DNA of 64,000 bases from Coturnix japonica (lineage: Eukaryota > Chordata > Aves > Galliformes > Phasianidae), in the NCBI RefSeq assembly GCF_001577835.2, contig NC_029520.1, positions 47,094,381 through 47,158,380 of the forward strand, written 5' to 3'. The notes beneath the pieces are model-generated. The model made no database searches, had not been told where the DNA came from, and saw only the letters and a list, made by a program, of their open reading frames with translations. Made by a program: the position numbers and the translations under genes. Each line of letters begins with the position of its first letter. The first letter of the stretch is position 1. Positions 39,801 to 51,330 of the stretch are shown one piece after another.

Positions 39801-40862
39801 TAATAGATACATGTAATTCTGAAATATACACTAGATTCAAGCCAGTTGAATATCTTAATTATAGAAAACATTGCAATTTCTTGATGCTTTCTGTCACAGA
39901 TTCCTTAAAGAACACAGTCAATTGTATTTTTTGCTGAGAAATAAAAATATGACCAACTACAAATCTAGTGCAACATCAGTGAACTTGGCCTGGATTTTGT
40001 TGAGGGTAGGAAGACAATACAGCTGCAGCTACATCATGCATATGACATAGGAGTCTGATCTAGCTGTAGGAGCTAAAGCCCTTTGAATTGATTCAATACA
40101 GCCATAACTGCATAAAAACTCAGTATCCTTACCTTTAAGTATTCTTCTCCTACGGAATATTCATAAACGGGTGAGGATCCCTGTGGCCTTGGACGTATGT
40201 CTTCTACTGCCACGTCATTAACCTGCAGGAAAGAAATGAGGGATGGGAAAGACATCCACCATTAAACAGTGACACATTTTATTTAGGAGAGATTTTCTCA
40301 TCTCCTTCTGTGTAAGCGTAACTCTTTGGTCAACAATATGAGGGATGCCCTGATGCCTCCTGTTTCATTATGTTGGCCCACAACATCAGAGAAGGCATGT
40401 CATTGAATTCCTCCATGTGGAAAAAATGGCACCTATTGACAGAAGAGCTGGTAGAATGTCTTTGATTTTCTTTATGAATTATATGCATCTCTGGGCTGGA
40501 CAGACTGAAAGTATGAACAGATCAATTAGTAACAATTAAAAAAAGACCATCCTTATGCAAACTTCATTTGCATAGTTAAACTCTGCATCATGTAACTTCA
40601 AACTTTATAACCCTCTATAAACAAGGAAACCATATAGGAGTCCCAGAAGGAACTTGGCTGACAAACTCTCAGCATACTTCCTTGTGGAGTCAGTCTATGG
40701 GAAATCTAAGCTAGATAAAGCTTTAAAGAAACAGGATTCCAGCAGCCATAATTTGCTAGGTTTGGGGATTAAAAAACCCCAAAAAACTCACAGAATCTTC
40801 ATCTTCTGCATCAGCATCAGCATCTCCCGGAGGTTCTGCTGGTCTCAGCTGTCGTCCAGAAC
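23696..40862 (-). CDS. AHNAK2: AHNAK2, giant PDZ-containing scaffold protein (5' start exon not found)
   Basis: Six minus-strand coding exons join in frame: 40862-40792, 40222-40133, 39407-39351, 38792-38651, 37926-37760 and 36860-23696 (about 13.2 kb, stop at 23698-23696). Phases are 1, 0, 0, 0, 1, 0. Diagnostic segments are [88 protein letters not shown] and [12 protein letters not shown], all close to human AHNAK2 as I recall it. The order is an acidic N-terminus, a PDZ-like domain, a lysine/glutamate-rich linker (35690-36860), about ten ~1.1 kb MPK-rich repeats, and a C-terminal tail. AHNAK proteins are large cytoplasmic or membrane-associated scaffolds linked to costameres and calcium-channel complexes. 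The first coding exon must contribute one base of a split codon and was not recognised. The frame is broken many times inside the core array, probably by sequence error. Confidence 0.94.
24960..28960 (-). repeat. AHNAK2: Diverged C-terminal AHNAK2 repeats, same ~1.1 kb register
   Basis: The same landmark module recurs as [14 protein letters not shown] (near 28617), [14 protein letters not shown] (27611), [14 protein letters not shown] (26531) and [14 protein letters not shown] (25244), at steps of about 1.0, 1.08 and 1.29 kb. Accompanying modules, [17 protein letters not shown] and [16 protein letters not shown], recur in the same order. The copies differ at most third positions and in length, and are AT-richer than the core. 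Confidence 0.85.
28980..33723 (-). other. AHNAK2: Indel-riddled block of the AHNAK2 repeat array (probable sequence error)
   Basis: Against the clean unit at 33724-34808, every copy here carries frequent one- or two-base insertions (often doubled G or C) and fewer deletions, so no frame stays open for long. Units measure about 1,140-1,190 bases, longer than the clean ~1,095. The coding meaning stays readable in alternating frames throughout. It begins just upstream of [20 protein letters not shown] (about 28980), where a single-base slip breaks [11 protein letters not shown]. Confidence 0.75.
29160..35690 (-). repeat. AHNAK2: GC-rich core tandem array of AHNAK2, six ~1.1 kb units
   Basis: The landmark coding PKFGVSV (seen on the plus strand as CGAATTTGGGCTTGTCGAAC or a noisy form) lies near 35430, 34307, 33183, 32000, 30848 and 29703. 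A second landmark, ACCTTCACGTCGACCTTGGG, lies near 35524, 34401, 33290, 32102, 30941 and 29801. The clean unit is about 1,095 bases (~365 residues). It contains five MPK-type modules: [78 protein letters not shown] and [17 protein letters not shown]. The two clean copies differ at only a few bases over about 500 compared by eye. Confidence 0.9.
34809..35171 (-). other. AHNAK2: Second indel-riddled block in the AHNAK2 array
   Basis: Noise starts in the sequence for VKMPD/GRFK and stops where GTCGACGGAGGGCAGGCTGA resumes clean. It has the same insertion-biased style as the larger block. Confidence 0.75.
35690..36860 (-). other. AHNAK2: AHNAK2 charged linker before the repeats
   Basis: About 390 residues rich in K, E, T and S. 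It includes [27 protein letters not shown] and [12 protein letters not shown] near the exon start. It ends with [18 protein letters not shown], a first degenerate MPKFK-type motif, just before the GC-rich array. The DNA is AT-rich, in sharp contrast to the array. Confidence 0.85.
36861..37759 (-). other. AHNAK2 intron before the giant exon
   Basis: Very AT-rich, contains the CR1 tail at 37286-37375, phase 0. Confidence 0.8.
37286..37375 (+). mobile_element. CR1 3' tail in AHNAK2 intron
   Basis: ATGGTTTAGTATCCTGTGGT, GGTGGTTGGACTAGATGATC, GTAGGTCCTTTCCAATCTTG, TGATTC. Antisense to AHNAK2. Confidence 0.85.
37760..38792 (-). CDS. AHNAK2: AHNAK2 PDZ-like domain, two exons
   Basis: Exons 38792-38651 and 37926-37760 meet in phase 1 at REG|DQLL. 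Together they encode a PDZ-like fold: [77 protein letters not shown]. The loop SGFSVAGGG stands where classical PDZ domains carry GLGF. In the family this domain is reported to dimerise. Confidence 0.93.
37927..38650 (-). other. AHNAK2 intron splitting the PDZ domain
   Basis: Phase 1 intron. It holds a diverged CR1 piece at 38152-38243; otherwise AT-rich with nothing named. Confidence 0.75.
38152..38243 (-). mobile_element. Old CR1 fragment in AHNAK2 intron
   Basis: The reverse-complement internal CR1 pattern CACAGCTTCTCTGGGCAACC, then TGCCTCAGAATCTGATCACC and CTGACAGTAATG. The 3' tail is missing or too diverged to see. Confidence 0.7.
38793..40132 (-). other. AHNAK2 introns either side of the small basic exon
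   Basis: Two introns (38793-39350 and 39408-40132), AT-rich. No repeat or extra exon recognised. Confidence 0.7.
39351..39407 (-). CDS. AHNAK2: AHNAK2 small basic exon
   Basis: Nineteen codons, phase 0-0: [19 protein letters not shown]. Acceptor TTTCAG, donor CAG|GTCAGT. It is supported by its phase and position between recognised exons more than by homology. Confidence 0.7.
40133..40222 (-). CDS. AHNAK2: AHNAK2 exon with [14 protein letters not shown]
   Basis: Thirty codons, phase 0-0, reading [20 protein letters not shown] then [10 protein letters not shown]. The central motif matches the AHNAK2 N-terminus. Confidence 0.9.
40223..40791 (-). other. AHNAK2 intron
   Basis: Phase 0 GT-AG intron. 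Nothing recognised. Confidence 0.75.
40792..40862 (-). CDS. AHNAK2: AHNAK2 N-terminal acidic exon
   Basis: Acceptor GTTTTCAG, donor TCT|GTGAGT. It reads (S/G)[18 protein letters not shown] then EDEDS. The phase-1 start requires an upstream coding exon, which in human carries the initiator Met as I recall. Confidence 0.85.
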
Positions 40863-43800
40863 CTGAAAACAGCACACAGGTTGTTGGAGTTGATATGAGC
40901 AGTGCAAAGCAGAGAGCAAAGAGCTGCCAAGACAACCCCTGAGCAGCACACCTGGAAAACATGCATGGCTGACTGTAGAAAGGGCTGCTTTTGTTCAAAT
41001 TCGTTATCTCATCAAGCTGATCTTTCCAAAGTGGTTTTCAGGGAGTAAGCATCATGAATTTTTGATTGTTATACAGACTCTTTTCATGGGTATTAAAAGT
41101 TTCCAGGGCAGAGAGGGATGGGGTAAAGGAGACAGGCTGTTTGAATGTAGGACTGTTTTGAAATGCCTGAAGTTGTGCAACAAAGAATGAAACTAGAATG
41201 GATTTATCATCATTTTTAGCAATTCAAGCTTACCCAGTAGCTGACAGTGTGGCTGAGCTGAACACTCCCTAATGTGCAGGATATTCTACATACATAAAGA
41301 AATTCTTGTCCTGATGATTATACCTCCTTTCTGTCCTCGTGATACGTTACTTTCAAGGCATTGGGCTCTCTCTCTCTCTCGGGTCCAATTCTGCAACTGT
41401 CATTATCATACATACTTTCAGCTTGCCTAAACATATCTCCTGGCTTAAAAATATGCTTAAAATCTAGAGAAGACAGCCACAAGAAACACTGCATGACTCT
41501 TTCATTGTCTGCTTTAAGCGAAGAATTATTGGGCTGGAAAATAATATTTCTTACTGTGGATATTGCATCCTGTATGTGCAGACAAGCTTGCATATCTCAA
41601 GTACACATGCACTCTACAAGTTGCTAAGCTCTTGTTAAAATGGCCGTGATTTTGATAGCTTGTTTTCATATTTTACTGATATCCTGCATTTATTTTTTCG
41701 TTATCTTTTTTGCATATGAAAATTTCTCAGTGTTGGCAAGTTCATAAAGATCTTTGCCATGTAATCAGTGGTGGACTACTTCATTAAGATGAATATTGTG
41801 CTTCCAATGGGAATGTCCCATGTCAGTCTGAGGCCAAGTTTCCAAACATGTCTGAAGTGAGGACACCTTACCCATATGCACATCATTTAAGTCATTATAA
41901 CTATCTGTCCTGTGATAATTTAGCTCCAAAGAACTAGGATCAACTTAGAAAAATGGCCTTACTGTGGGCCACAATTCAGATTAAATACCTCCAGATATTG
42001 GATTGATTTTTTCAGAAGCTCTGGTATATGCAGTTTTCATAAGCTGAACAAAATTAGAAGATGACTGTTTAAATGTGTATCCAGAAACCTGCTTTTAGAC
42101 AGTTCTGTTTAAAATTCTGGAATTAATTCATGAAATTCTTCACCGCATCCACATTAATAAGTATCATGTGGGGAGAAGACCTGGAGGACTGAGGTTTTAT
42201 TGTTTAATTTGTTTAGTGCTTCTAAAGATTCAGGTGCCAACAGCAAATTTTATGGCTGTTACTAAAATTCCAAGAAATAGTAGGGACTTAGACTTGTGGC
42301 ATTGCCATATTGTTCACTTGGGAAAATCCCACCCACAAGCTTTGAAGTCCATTAGAATGACTTAACAGAATAGTGGTTGGGTTGCTAGAATATTTGCTCT
42401 TCAGTGAAGCACTTTAAGGCTAATTCTGCATCAATCCCTTGTGGCTGCCAATGAGTTTGCTACTGGAAAAATAAAAGGAAAGAATTATCTGGAAGGATTC
42501 TTGGACTGGTTCACTGCTGTTTCTCTTGTTTTACTCCAGTGATGTTTTATTTGTTTAAAATTAAGGCACTGCAACTGTGGGGTTCTCCTTACTTGGGATT
42601 TGAATGGTCCTGCACAATTTGCACATCTGATTTATCTCACCATCCAGTAGGGTATATCCTACAGGTTCTAACAGAAGTAAAACTTTTAAAACCAGTTAAT
42701 TTAAACAAAGAATACTCACAATGATTAGGCTGCCAATGGCTTCAAAATCCTCTTGTTGCTAAGAATGGACTACTCATAACCCCAGGATAATTACATCACT
42801 TCCCACAGTAAAACTTGAACACTTACTTCCCATCAGGATTACATTTTAAAACAACAAATGACTCTGCCAAGTCTCGTTTAGCATGGATGTGGAAAGGTGG
42901 ACTTGGCCTAGATGCTATCTCATCTATGCCTAGATCAGGAGAGATGTTTCTTATTTTTCATCAGCCATTTAACAGGCAAAGCAGCACTATGTGAAGCACA
43001 CGGGTGGCTTCACTTGCTTAGACACTTACTGACAGGTGGTCGTTTTCCTCGTCCTTACTAGGGATCAAGGCTTGACAAAACATCAAATGTCATTAGAAAC
43101 ATCCTGAGCAAATTTGTGAGCGTAAAAGGCCTCTCTCACTCACCCTGTGATTCCACCCGACTCTGCCTACTTATATATTCATTCTCCCTGCCCACCATTG
43201 TCAATCTACGTCAAAGAAGACCTGTACCCCTCATACCCAGTAGGCCAATGACTTGCTCCAGACTTTTTTCCTTAAAAGCAGATCTGTAGAAGAGGGGAAT
43301 TACAGTACATCAATGAATTCCATTTTCAGCAAAGCCTTCTTTCTGTGTATATAAGATTGTGCCAGTAAACTATGATTTATATGCATGTCATTCTCATGCC
43401 CCAAATAGTAGTGATGCCAATGTTTTATAGGTTTGAGGGTTTTTTTTTTTTATAAATCCTGGACAATCAATGCTTTGTTCAGAATGTTTTCGTAAACAAG
43501 ATGGAATTTACATCAGTGACTGCTTCTAATAGCCAGTGAACTGACTTCAGAACAAGGGAATTTTTTGAAAGCAAGCAGTAGGAGTTACATAGAATGGGAC
43601 GTTTTCATATCATATGACTGAAAATTGTATTTGCTTTTTTAAACACATTAAATACATATATATGTATATTTATGTATATATATAATCTAGCAATCCAGCT
43701 GGGTTGTTTGGGATAAAACCGCATAAATGTAAAACCAGCTCTATTTCTTTTGGTGTATGAATTCTGTGGGTGTTTCCAAAAACACATGCGAGATATTGCT

Positions 43801-46800
43801 ATCAATTTAAAGTATGACAGTGTAATCTAATTCAAGCAAAACTGTGTGTTAATGTATTGCATAAACTAAACAGTAACCTATCCTCAACTGGGATAACAGC
43901 ATGTGAACTTATCATAATCCGAATGCCTTAAAATCAGATTAACAGTACAACAGCAAATGATAATAACAGATGTGTTGATGAAAAACAAAAAGAAGAAAGA
44001 AACTAAACTGTTTTGCTGTTCATTCTGGATTGAATGCTTGCAGATTATATTCCCTTCTCTGCTCTTCTTAAGGTTTCATAATACAGTTATCTTTGCATAC
44101 AAATTCAGCGAATTGAAGTAGTCTACTCTTATTTTTAGATATGCAGATTTTCTTTGCATCTACCCCTTTGGCATTAGATTTCCTGCCAAAAGTGGCTTTG
44201 TTTTGTTTTACTTTATTTATTTATTTTTGTGGGAAGAAACTAAAACGCTGCTGTTGTCTTGTTTTCCCTGGGATTTTATCATAGGTGGGGGAAATCAGAG
44301 AAGATCTGAGCAATCGATGCAGTGCGCACATTTTTAACATAGATTAAGTACTGCTCATTCTCAGGTAAGGTCCTGATCCAGGAGAAGAGGTTTCCTTTTC
44401 CTATGTACTGACTGGCATGAATTATCCAACTTTGCTTCAGTGCCGGGTTTCTCTTAATAGACAGAAACCTGAGCTGTGGTAAACATACGAGACATGTTTA
44501 TGCTTTGCTCACTCATTTATTATTCTTTGCTAATATACAAAAGACACAAAACTGTGCCTTTTTTCTACTAGGATATGGTGTATACTAACTACCATTTCTT
44601 AGCTGTGGTAAAACACAAACCTTTCAATTTGTCCAGTGTTGACCTGGCTTGTTGGAAATAACAGCCTTGAGTCCAGAGTCAGTTACAGGACTCATTCTTA
44701 GACACTGGCAAAGGGCTGTATTAATCCAGAATATCTCCTGTTTTCTAAATGGAATGCCTTTCTTGAAACAAGGGCTGTGCCCAAATCTTTTTCCATGGCT
44801 CATTCTCTCTCTCTCCTTCAGGTATCACAATTGCTTGGATTCCTTTTCTTCCCTCAGAGCCTCACAGCCCCATCTGATTCACTTCTCATATTTGGAATAG
44901 AAAATATTTAGAATAATTAGAATATTTAAGATTCTAGCTCCCAGCTCAGAAAAGCACTTGATAACAGGAATGCTATGCACATGCTTGGCATTTAACTTGG
45001 CCTCTCAAGAGCACATTTTCTGATAGGTAAGTTCAGCTGACTTCAGTTTGCTAAGAGAAAATCTTCACTTTGAGGTAACAGGCAAAAAGGCAGCATTCAA
45101 ATATTTCACTTTTTCTTTGGTTTCCTCAGTGTTTTCCATACCCAATTCTACCTTTTATCTATCCCAATCCATAGTCTCAATTGTTTTGATGGGTTAGTTA
45201 ATTAATGCACGCATCTTCCACTGGGTTCTTTGGATTTCCAAGGATATCCCAGGAGACTGAAGGCTGATGAATAAATGTAGATCAAACAACTAATCAAAAT
45301 GTTGTTTCAGCTAGGCAACATCAAGTATTTAAGCTCACGACTAAAAAAACAGCCTAAAACTTTTTAAAAGCCTTTACAAGGTTACATCTACTACAAAAAA
45401 AACATCTTTTCTATCTCGGCTACCATTTTCTGAATACGAAAATGAATTCTTGGCACTTAACAAACTATATTCACTACTTTCCAAACTCAGCTGTACTACA
45501 GATCTCTGAACCCACAAGGAGATCTTTGTGTTCTCCAAGCTGCATCAATTGGCTCCATGAGCCATGATTTGAAAGTCCTCCTGCTAAATAATACTCTGCA
45601 AATGATAAGTGCAAACACAAAAATAGTTACTGAGTATCAGCAGTGGCCTCAAATGTTTTGCTATTTCTCCTTGTTTCCCCCAGAGCTTTTTTCTACAGCT
45701 CAAATTACATATGGAAGTGATGACCTCACGCTACATTAAAGAAGGCTAAAAGCCTTCAAGTGCTGTTGTTAAAAAGAAAACATGGCAGATTTGCTGTCTG
45801 CAAGCTGCAAGGCAAAGAGCATCTGCCTTAACACTATGGGCTGGATTCAGCTGCAAATTTCCTTAAATATAAGTGCCAAAGTTTAATGTAAAGACCAAAA
45901 GCAAACAGCAATAAACAACAACAACAACAAACACCCAGCAACTAAGAATATGCAGGGTATGCCAAGCATGAGGGCCTTGGCTATGGCTGTTCATCCCCAC
46001 CATTAACATCATCCTGGGCAATATATTGGAACAGTCACAGACTTTCAAGCAAACAATGCTGTCTGTGAGACAAACTATCCTGCAGGCAACGCTTGTTGAA
46101 GGTAAGAATCTGAAAGGAACTGAAAATAAACCATACACATGCACCATGCTCCTTAGGGAAGCTTCCTCAAGGCATTACCAGTAAGCAGCTCTGACTATGC
46201 TGCGGAGAAGCATTAGCTAAAAATGGAGAGGCCCATTTTCTACAGAATCTTGCGAGCACGTTTCAGAGAACTGGTTTTATTTCATTGTCCTGTGAGATCC
46301 CATGGGCTGCATTACAGCAACTGCTGGGCAGGGCTGCGGGGCATGGCAGGACCGCAGCTGGAATGCTGCGGCTGTCACCCTATCCGGGTAGCACTGCTGG
46401 CAGTGGGGAGGTGCGGGTGCAATGTCACACAGAAGGCTGCCTCTCCCACCCTCTGCCAGGAATGCTATGTTACTTCACTCGAACCACTGACAGCGAGAGA
46501 TCAGGGGTACCCAGTGCTCCACCTCAGTTAACGAACTTGTCAGCTCCCAGATGAACTATTGCCACAGTGGAAAAAGCAGCCATTCTGCCTCAGAAAAAGC
46601 GATATAATGAGGAATAGCAACCCTTGTGTTGATAGAGGGACCCTCCCCACCAAGCCCTGAAATTTTAGGATTCTGTGGGATGAAGACCAAAGGTCTAGCC
46701 TGTGGAATGGCAATAATGATGATGCAAGCAGCTGAAGGGGTTTAACAGGCCTTCCTATCTGCAGGATACTATCAGAACCAGTTTGATCTGTGTTTGAGCT

Positions 46801-48638
46801 CTACTCCCAACTTTGTTTTGCATTTGGTCTGGTAAAACCCCCTGGCTGCACTTTGTCACTTAACTGCATACTTGCACCATGATGAATGTAACTGAGCCTT
46901 CAAGCTGAAAGCAGGGGCTTGGAACAGCACTGAAGGAGCGGCTACTCCCAAATAACCAACGTGTGAATAGTTTCCTTCCATTCAAGTCACGAACAAGATG
47001 TTTCAAATCAAAGCCTTGGTATGCTAAGCTGCCTTTGTCGATAGTTAGAGTACTTCATTAAAAGCCTTCAAATAGTCTCATCTCAAAACCTTCTGAAATC
47101 AGAAAATACACATACTACAATCATCAGTTTCCTTTCCCAGCCAGAGAGCTGTTTGTGAAGTTAGCTCCTATTTAATCAAAGAGAACAGGCCTCTGCTCTG
47201 CAAATTAGAGCAGCATTCAGGGTAGTAAGGTTTCTTACAGTCCAGATTGGGCTGTGTAGGATTTTGCAGAGCACTTTCTACAGGTTGACAAATATCGGAG
47301 AAGATGTGGAGGAGCACTGGCATCTAAGAACAGATATAAACAATACCATAAAAAGAGAAACTCGCAGCCCCCAGATGAAAAGGGGAGTGAATGGCTTTCC
47401 CATGAGTGTGTGTTTATTGATAAGCTCTATCCGCAGATTTAAAACTATTAAAAGCATGCCTGCTTACACTTCACAATGCGAGCAAAACCTTTCATGATAG
47501 CAATCAGAAAGGAGCTCTTTATTTTTACAGTCGTACATCTTTCCTCTGATGGTAAAGATAAACTTAATAGAATCCATAGGATATTTCAGACTATCAGAAC
47601 AGAAGTACCCTGGTAGGGCTCTGCACAGACTCTCAACCTGAGGCGAAAAGCACAGGGGATATTCCACCCCTCCCACCCCCCTTTTTTTTCTTTTCTTTTT
47701 TCTTTTTTGCTGCTGCCAAATTGAAGTTCCCCAGATCCTGGGTTAGTTTGATCCAGCTATCACCATTTTCCAGTACTTGGCTGAAAATTACTGCAGCATG
47801 ATTTCAATAGTTCTTGTGATCAATAAAAGCATTTAGCCAGATCCACATGATTCTTCTGGTGCTAGAATAAAATATTTACTAAAATACTTGGATAGTCCAA
47901 TACTTCACCTAGTACTGAAAAATACTATTTCATAGGAGTGACAGAGTGTTTGAAAAGAAACTCCCTACTCAAGTTTGTTGTGAGAACAGTGCATGAATGA
48001 TGTCCAAAACAAACAGCAAAAGCAGGCGGTCATGGCTGATACCTGAATTTTTCTCTCCTGATTTATCCTTTGTCTTGCTGGCTAAAATATGGCTGAAAAT
48101 GGCGAGGTGAAAAAGGCAGCTGGAAAATGCTCTTGGCACCAACAAAACAACCAGGGTTGTTTCTGATATGCCTCAGAAATAAACTCCTCCATCTATATAA
48201 CAAACAAGTCTTATGAAAGTGAGTGTGAAACTGCCTTCCTCCCATGGGCAGAACTCTTGCTGTCCTCCCCACTAGATAGCTGTGAATTCAACTCATCATG
48301 GCTTGCCTAGAAGCAGTGGCAGGTGGGTGCCTATTACAGATAAGGTCCATAAAGCTCACACTAATTCACTTTCCCACATTCCTTCTCCTCACTGATTCAT
48401 CACCCCAAGAATCTAGGCTTTTCCCACAGCCGACTGCCTGCTCCATTGCCAAAACACAGCCCTGTCCAGATTTAGAAATAATCAGACAAACATAGTTATT
48501 AAAAGCCATAATTCTCCCTGTGTAGTCTTGATTGACAGCCCTGGAAACTATATTTCTCAGTCTTCAGAGAAAGTATTGCTTGAGAAGTAGTGGCCATAGC
48601 CCAAGGGTGTCTCATAAAGTAGCCCAGTGGTGATCTAG
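40863..48638. other. Non-coding: AHNAK2 5' intron or intergenic
   Basis: No exon recognised on either strand. Minor tracts: alternating TA at 43648-43684, AAC repeats at 45914-45932 and a pyrimidine tract at 47677-47708. A locally GC-richer patch at 46300-46450 has no identified function. Confidence 0.55.
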
Positions 48639-48735
48639 AGAATCATAGAATCACTAAGATTGGAAAAGACCACCAAGATCATCTATTCCAACCATCAACC
48701 CATCCCCACCAGACCACTAAACCATGCCCCTCAAG
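48639..48735 (-). mobile_element. CR1 3' tail (reverse)
   Basis: AGAATCATAGAATCACTAAG, ATTGGAAAAGACCACCAAGA, TCCAACCATCAACCCATCCC, CACTAAACCATGCCCCTCAA. One of the least diverged copies here. Confidence 0.92.
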
Positions 48736-48999
48736 AAGTAACAGGATAAGCTGACTACTCCCTGCTCTCTCACTGATTAATGAAGGATGCTAATTCTCAT
48801 TGCTTTTGATAGGATGCTCATTCATATCCTAAGAATATGTCTGAGAAGGTCTACTAACATGATGTAAAAAGCCCAAACCAATGGATACAGGCTTTCCATA
48901 AATGCCATTTACCACTACAAGTTAGAAACAGATTTTTCAAAAGGGATTGCTCCTCAAAACCACTTAAGAAACGTCATAACCAGAATCAACACGTAAAAA

Positions 49000-49219
49000 A
49001 AGATCAGGTTGGACATTAGGAAATCTTTCTTCTCCAAGAGAGTGGTCAGGCACTGGGACAGGCTGCCCAGGGAGGTGGTTGAGTCATCAACCTTGGAGGT
49101 GTTCAGGAACTGATTAGAAGTTGTACTGAGGGACATGGTTTAGTGGGCAAATATTGGTGGTAGGTGAATGACTGGAAGATCTTAGAGGTTTCTTCCAACC
49201 TTGGTGATTCTGTGATTTT
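49000..49219 (+). mobile_element. CR1 LINE 3' fragment
   Basis: AGGTTGGACATTAGGAAATC, GGCACTGGGACAGGCTGCCC, CCTTGGAGGTGTTCAGGAAC, GAGGGACATGGTTTAGTGGG, TTCCAACCTTGGTGATTCTG. The 5' end is truncated, the 3' end complete. Confidence 0.93.
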
Positions 49220-51142
49220 ATGCTTATATGTATATACCGTATATTCATATAGTTTAAGCTAAAGATTTTTGCTGCCTAGGAAGACTTTTACTTATCTTGA
49301 CTCCACTGATAAAATTCAGCACAAAATGAAGTACCCAGATGTAGCAGTATTAATGGAGTGATGATACTGTGCATGTCTCTCTGCTATGCTGAGTATAGCC
49401 CCTCTCAAAACAGGAATGCAGGAAAAACCCTGTAGCTTTTCCACAACCTTTTATGGGGGCTTTTATATAAATAACTGCCCTTGGAAGTAGGTGTTCTGTT
49501 TGAGAAAGAGTTCCCTGGGCAACTTGTTTGGACATAAATCACGACAGAAGAAAATATCTTCTAAGCTTTTAAGTTCCTTAATGTATATGTAATGCCAGAG
49601 ATATGGGGAAAAGGTGACAGAAAATACTTGTGGGAAAATATTTTACATCAAAGATAAAGATAGTCATTCCCTCACTTTGTTAAGATAAAAATATTTTCTG
49701 TCAATAAAAAGCGATGCAGGCAGTATTTGGCAGCACTCAATTTCTCTTGTTTTTATGTAGTTGTAGGGAAGCCTCCCTAAAAACTAAGAATTTCTGGAAA
49801 CAGAGAGTTTACAAAAGCACAAAAGTTCATTTTAAGGTAAATTCATGCGCTGAGTCAATTAATAAACTGTGTGATGTGTTCACATCAATGTAGATCAAAT
49901 CTGAGCTACAGACTGAGTTCTCAGCCCCTAAACAGTCAGTTTTCAAAAAAAATTCAACAGGCGACCTACCAAATTCTATGTAAAATCACTGCTTCTTTGT
50001 TTTGGTTCCTTGCTACTCACCTCTTTTTCGGAAGGCTTTCCCTAGCAGAGGTATACCAGAAACCCCTCTTGCCTCAGCATATTCTAGACTTCAGTTTGAT
50101 AATGGTCCTCACTTACAAATTCAATTTGTGAACTTAATAAGTACTCTTTGAAATTAGAATTAGTTGAAGCTGAAAAGCACTGGATTTATGTATTAATTTA
50201 TAAAAGCAGAATTATTTGAATAATCTCATTTTCCCCCTCCGCACCATTTAGACAGCCACCGAGGCACCCAAAAATAACAAAGCAGCATGCTTGCCTAACA
50301 GATTAGATGAAAGCATAATTTAGTTAAGGAAGTAGATTCACAGTAGAAGTTTCACAGAGGCTACAATAAACAACAGGGGAAAAAAAAAAAAAAAGCAGTT
50401 TTTAAAGACTCGCTACAATCCTGGATTTCTTTTTGATTAAAGACTGCAGTAATGAGAAATTAACTGTGCTGCGGTTCATCCATGTAGTAACAAGGGGAAC
50501 AATTGGGATGGGTGGAGTTGTTTGAAGCACCAAGAAAGCTATTTTTTGGGTTTGATTATCAACCCCAGGGCTGATTCGTAATAGTTGCAAACATTCAGAG
50601 CCCCTCTTGTCATGAGAAAATAATGCTATTTTATGGAAATGAGTAACTTTCTTTATCATAATGGTCTGTTCACACATAAGGTAAATATTTTTCAATTCAT
50701 TTAAAACAGGATGTGCTCCTTTTGAAGGCACATAGTAATATTTTTCTTTATGAACAGCTGTTCTAGATTGGGACTGACAAACAAGAGTTTAAGTTACATT
50801 TTGAATGTAATTGAAATCAACAGCCTTGCAACAATGTAGAGTTGGTGTAAAGAAAAACTGGGGATTCAGTTACAATCTTTGAGATCTACTGCAAGTAGAA
50901 ATCATAGGGTGGAATAATTTTCAATTTAATGTCAAAAAACAAAAGCTTCATCATTATCATACTGCAGTATTTCTGAATTCTGTATTCCCAAAGTTCTCTA
51001 TGAGCGAGGACAAAAAACTTTAGCAGTGACTGAACTAATTGCTTTATATAGTGCTATTTGGAGTTGGGTTTGACAGAATTCTGCAACTACACTGAGAGCA
51101 GAATTTGTTTTTTCTTTACTACAAGTACTTTGAACACTACTT
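49220..51142. other. Non-coding stretch
   Basis: AT-rich, with an A homopolymer at 50380-50394. No gene or repeat family recognised. Confidence 0.55.
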
Positions 51143-51330
51143 CAGAGAATCACTTGAGTTGGAAGGGATCCTTAAAGACCATCCAGCTTAACTTCCCTGC
51201 GCTGAATAGGGACACTGACAGGTGCTTAGAGTCCTGTTCAGCCTCACCTTTAGACACTCCAGGGATGGGACATTCACCACCCCTCTAGGCAACCTGTGCC
51301 AGTGCCTCGGTACCCTATGGACATTCCTAT
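51143..51330 (-). mobile_element. CR1 LINE 3' fragment (reverse)
   Basis: AGAGAATCACTTGAGTTGGA, AGGGATCCTTAAAGACCATC, CTCCAGGGATGGGACATTCA, CTCTAGGCAACCTGTGCCAG, TGCCTCGGTACCCTATGGAC. Confidence 0.9.

Noticed and set aside
46223-46554. Pair of about 100-codon open frames in a GC-richer patch
   Set aside because: Short, overlapping in different frames, no recognisable protein features or splice logic.
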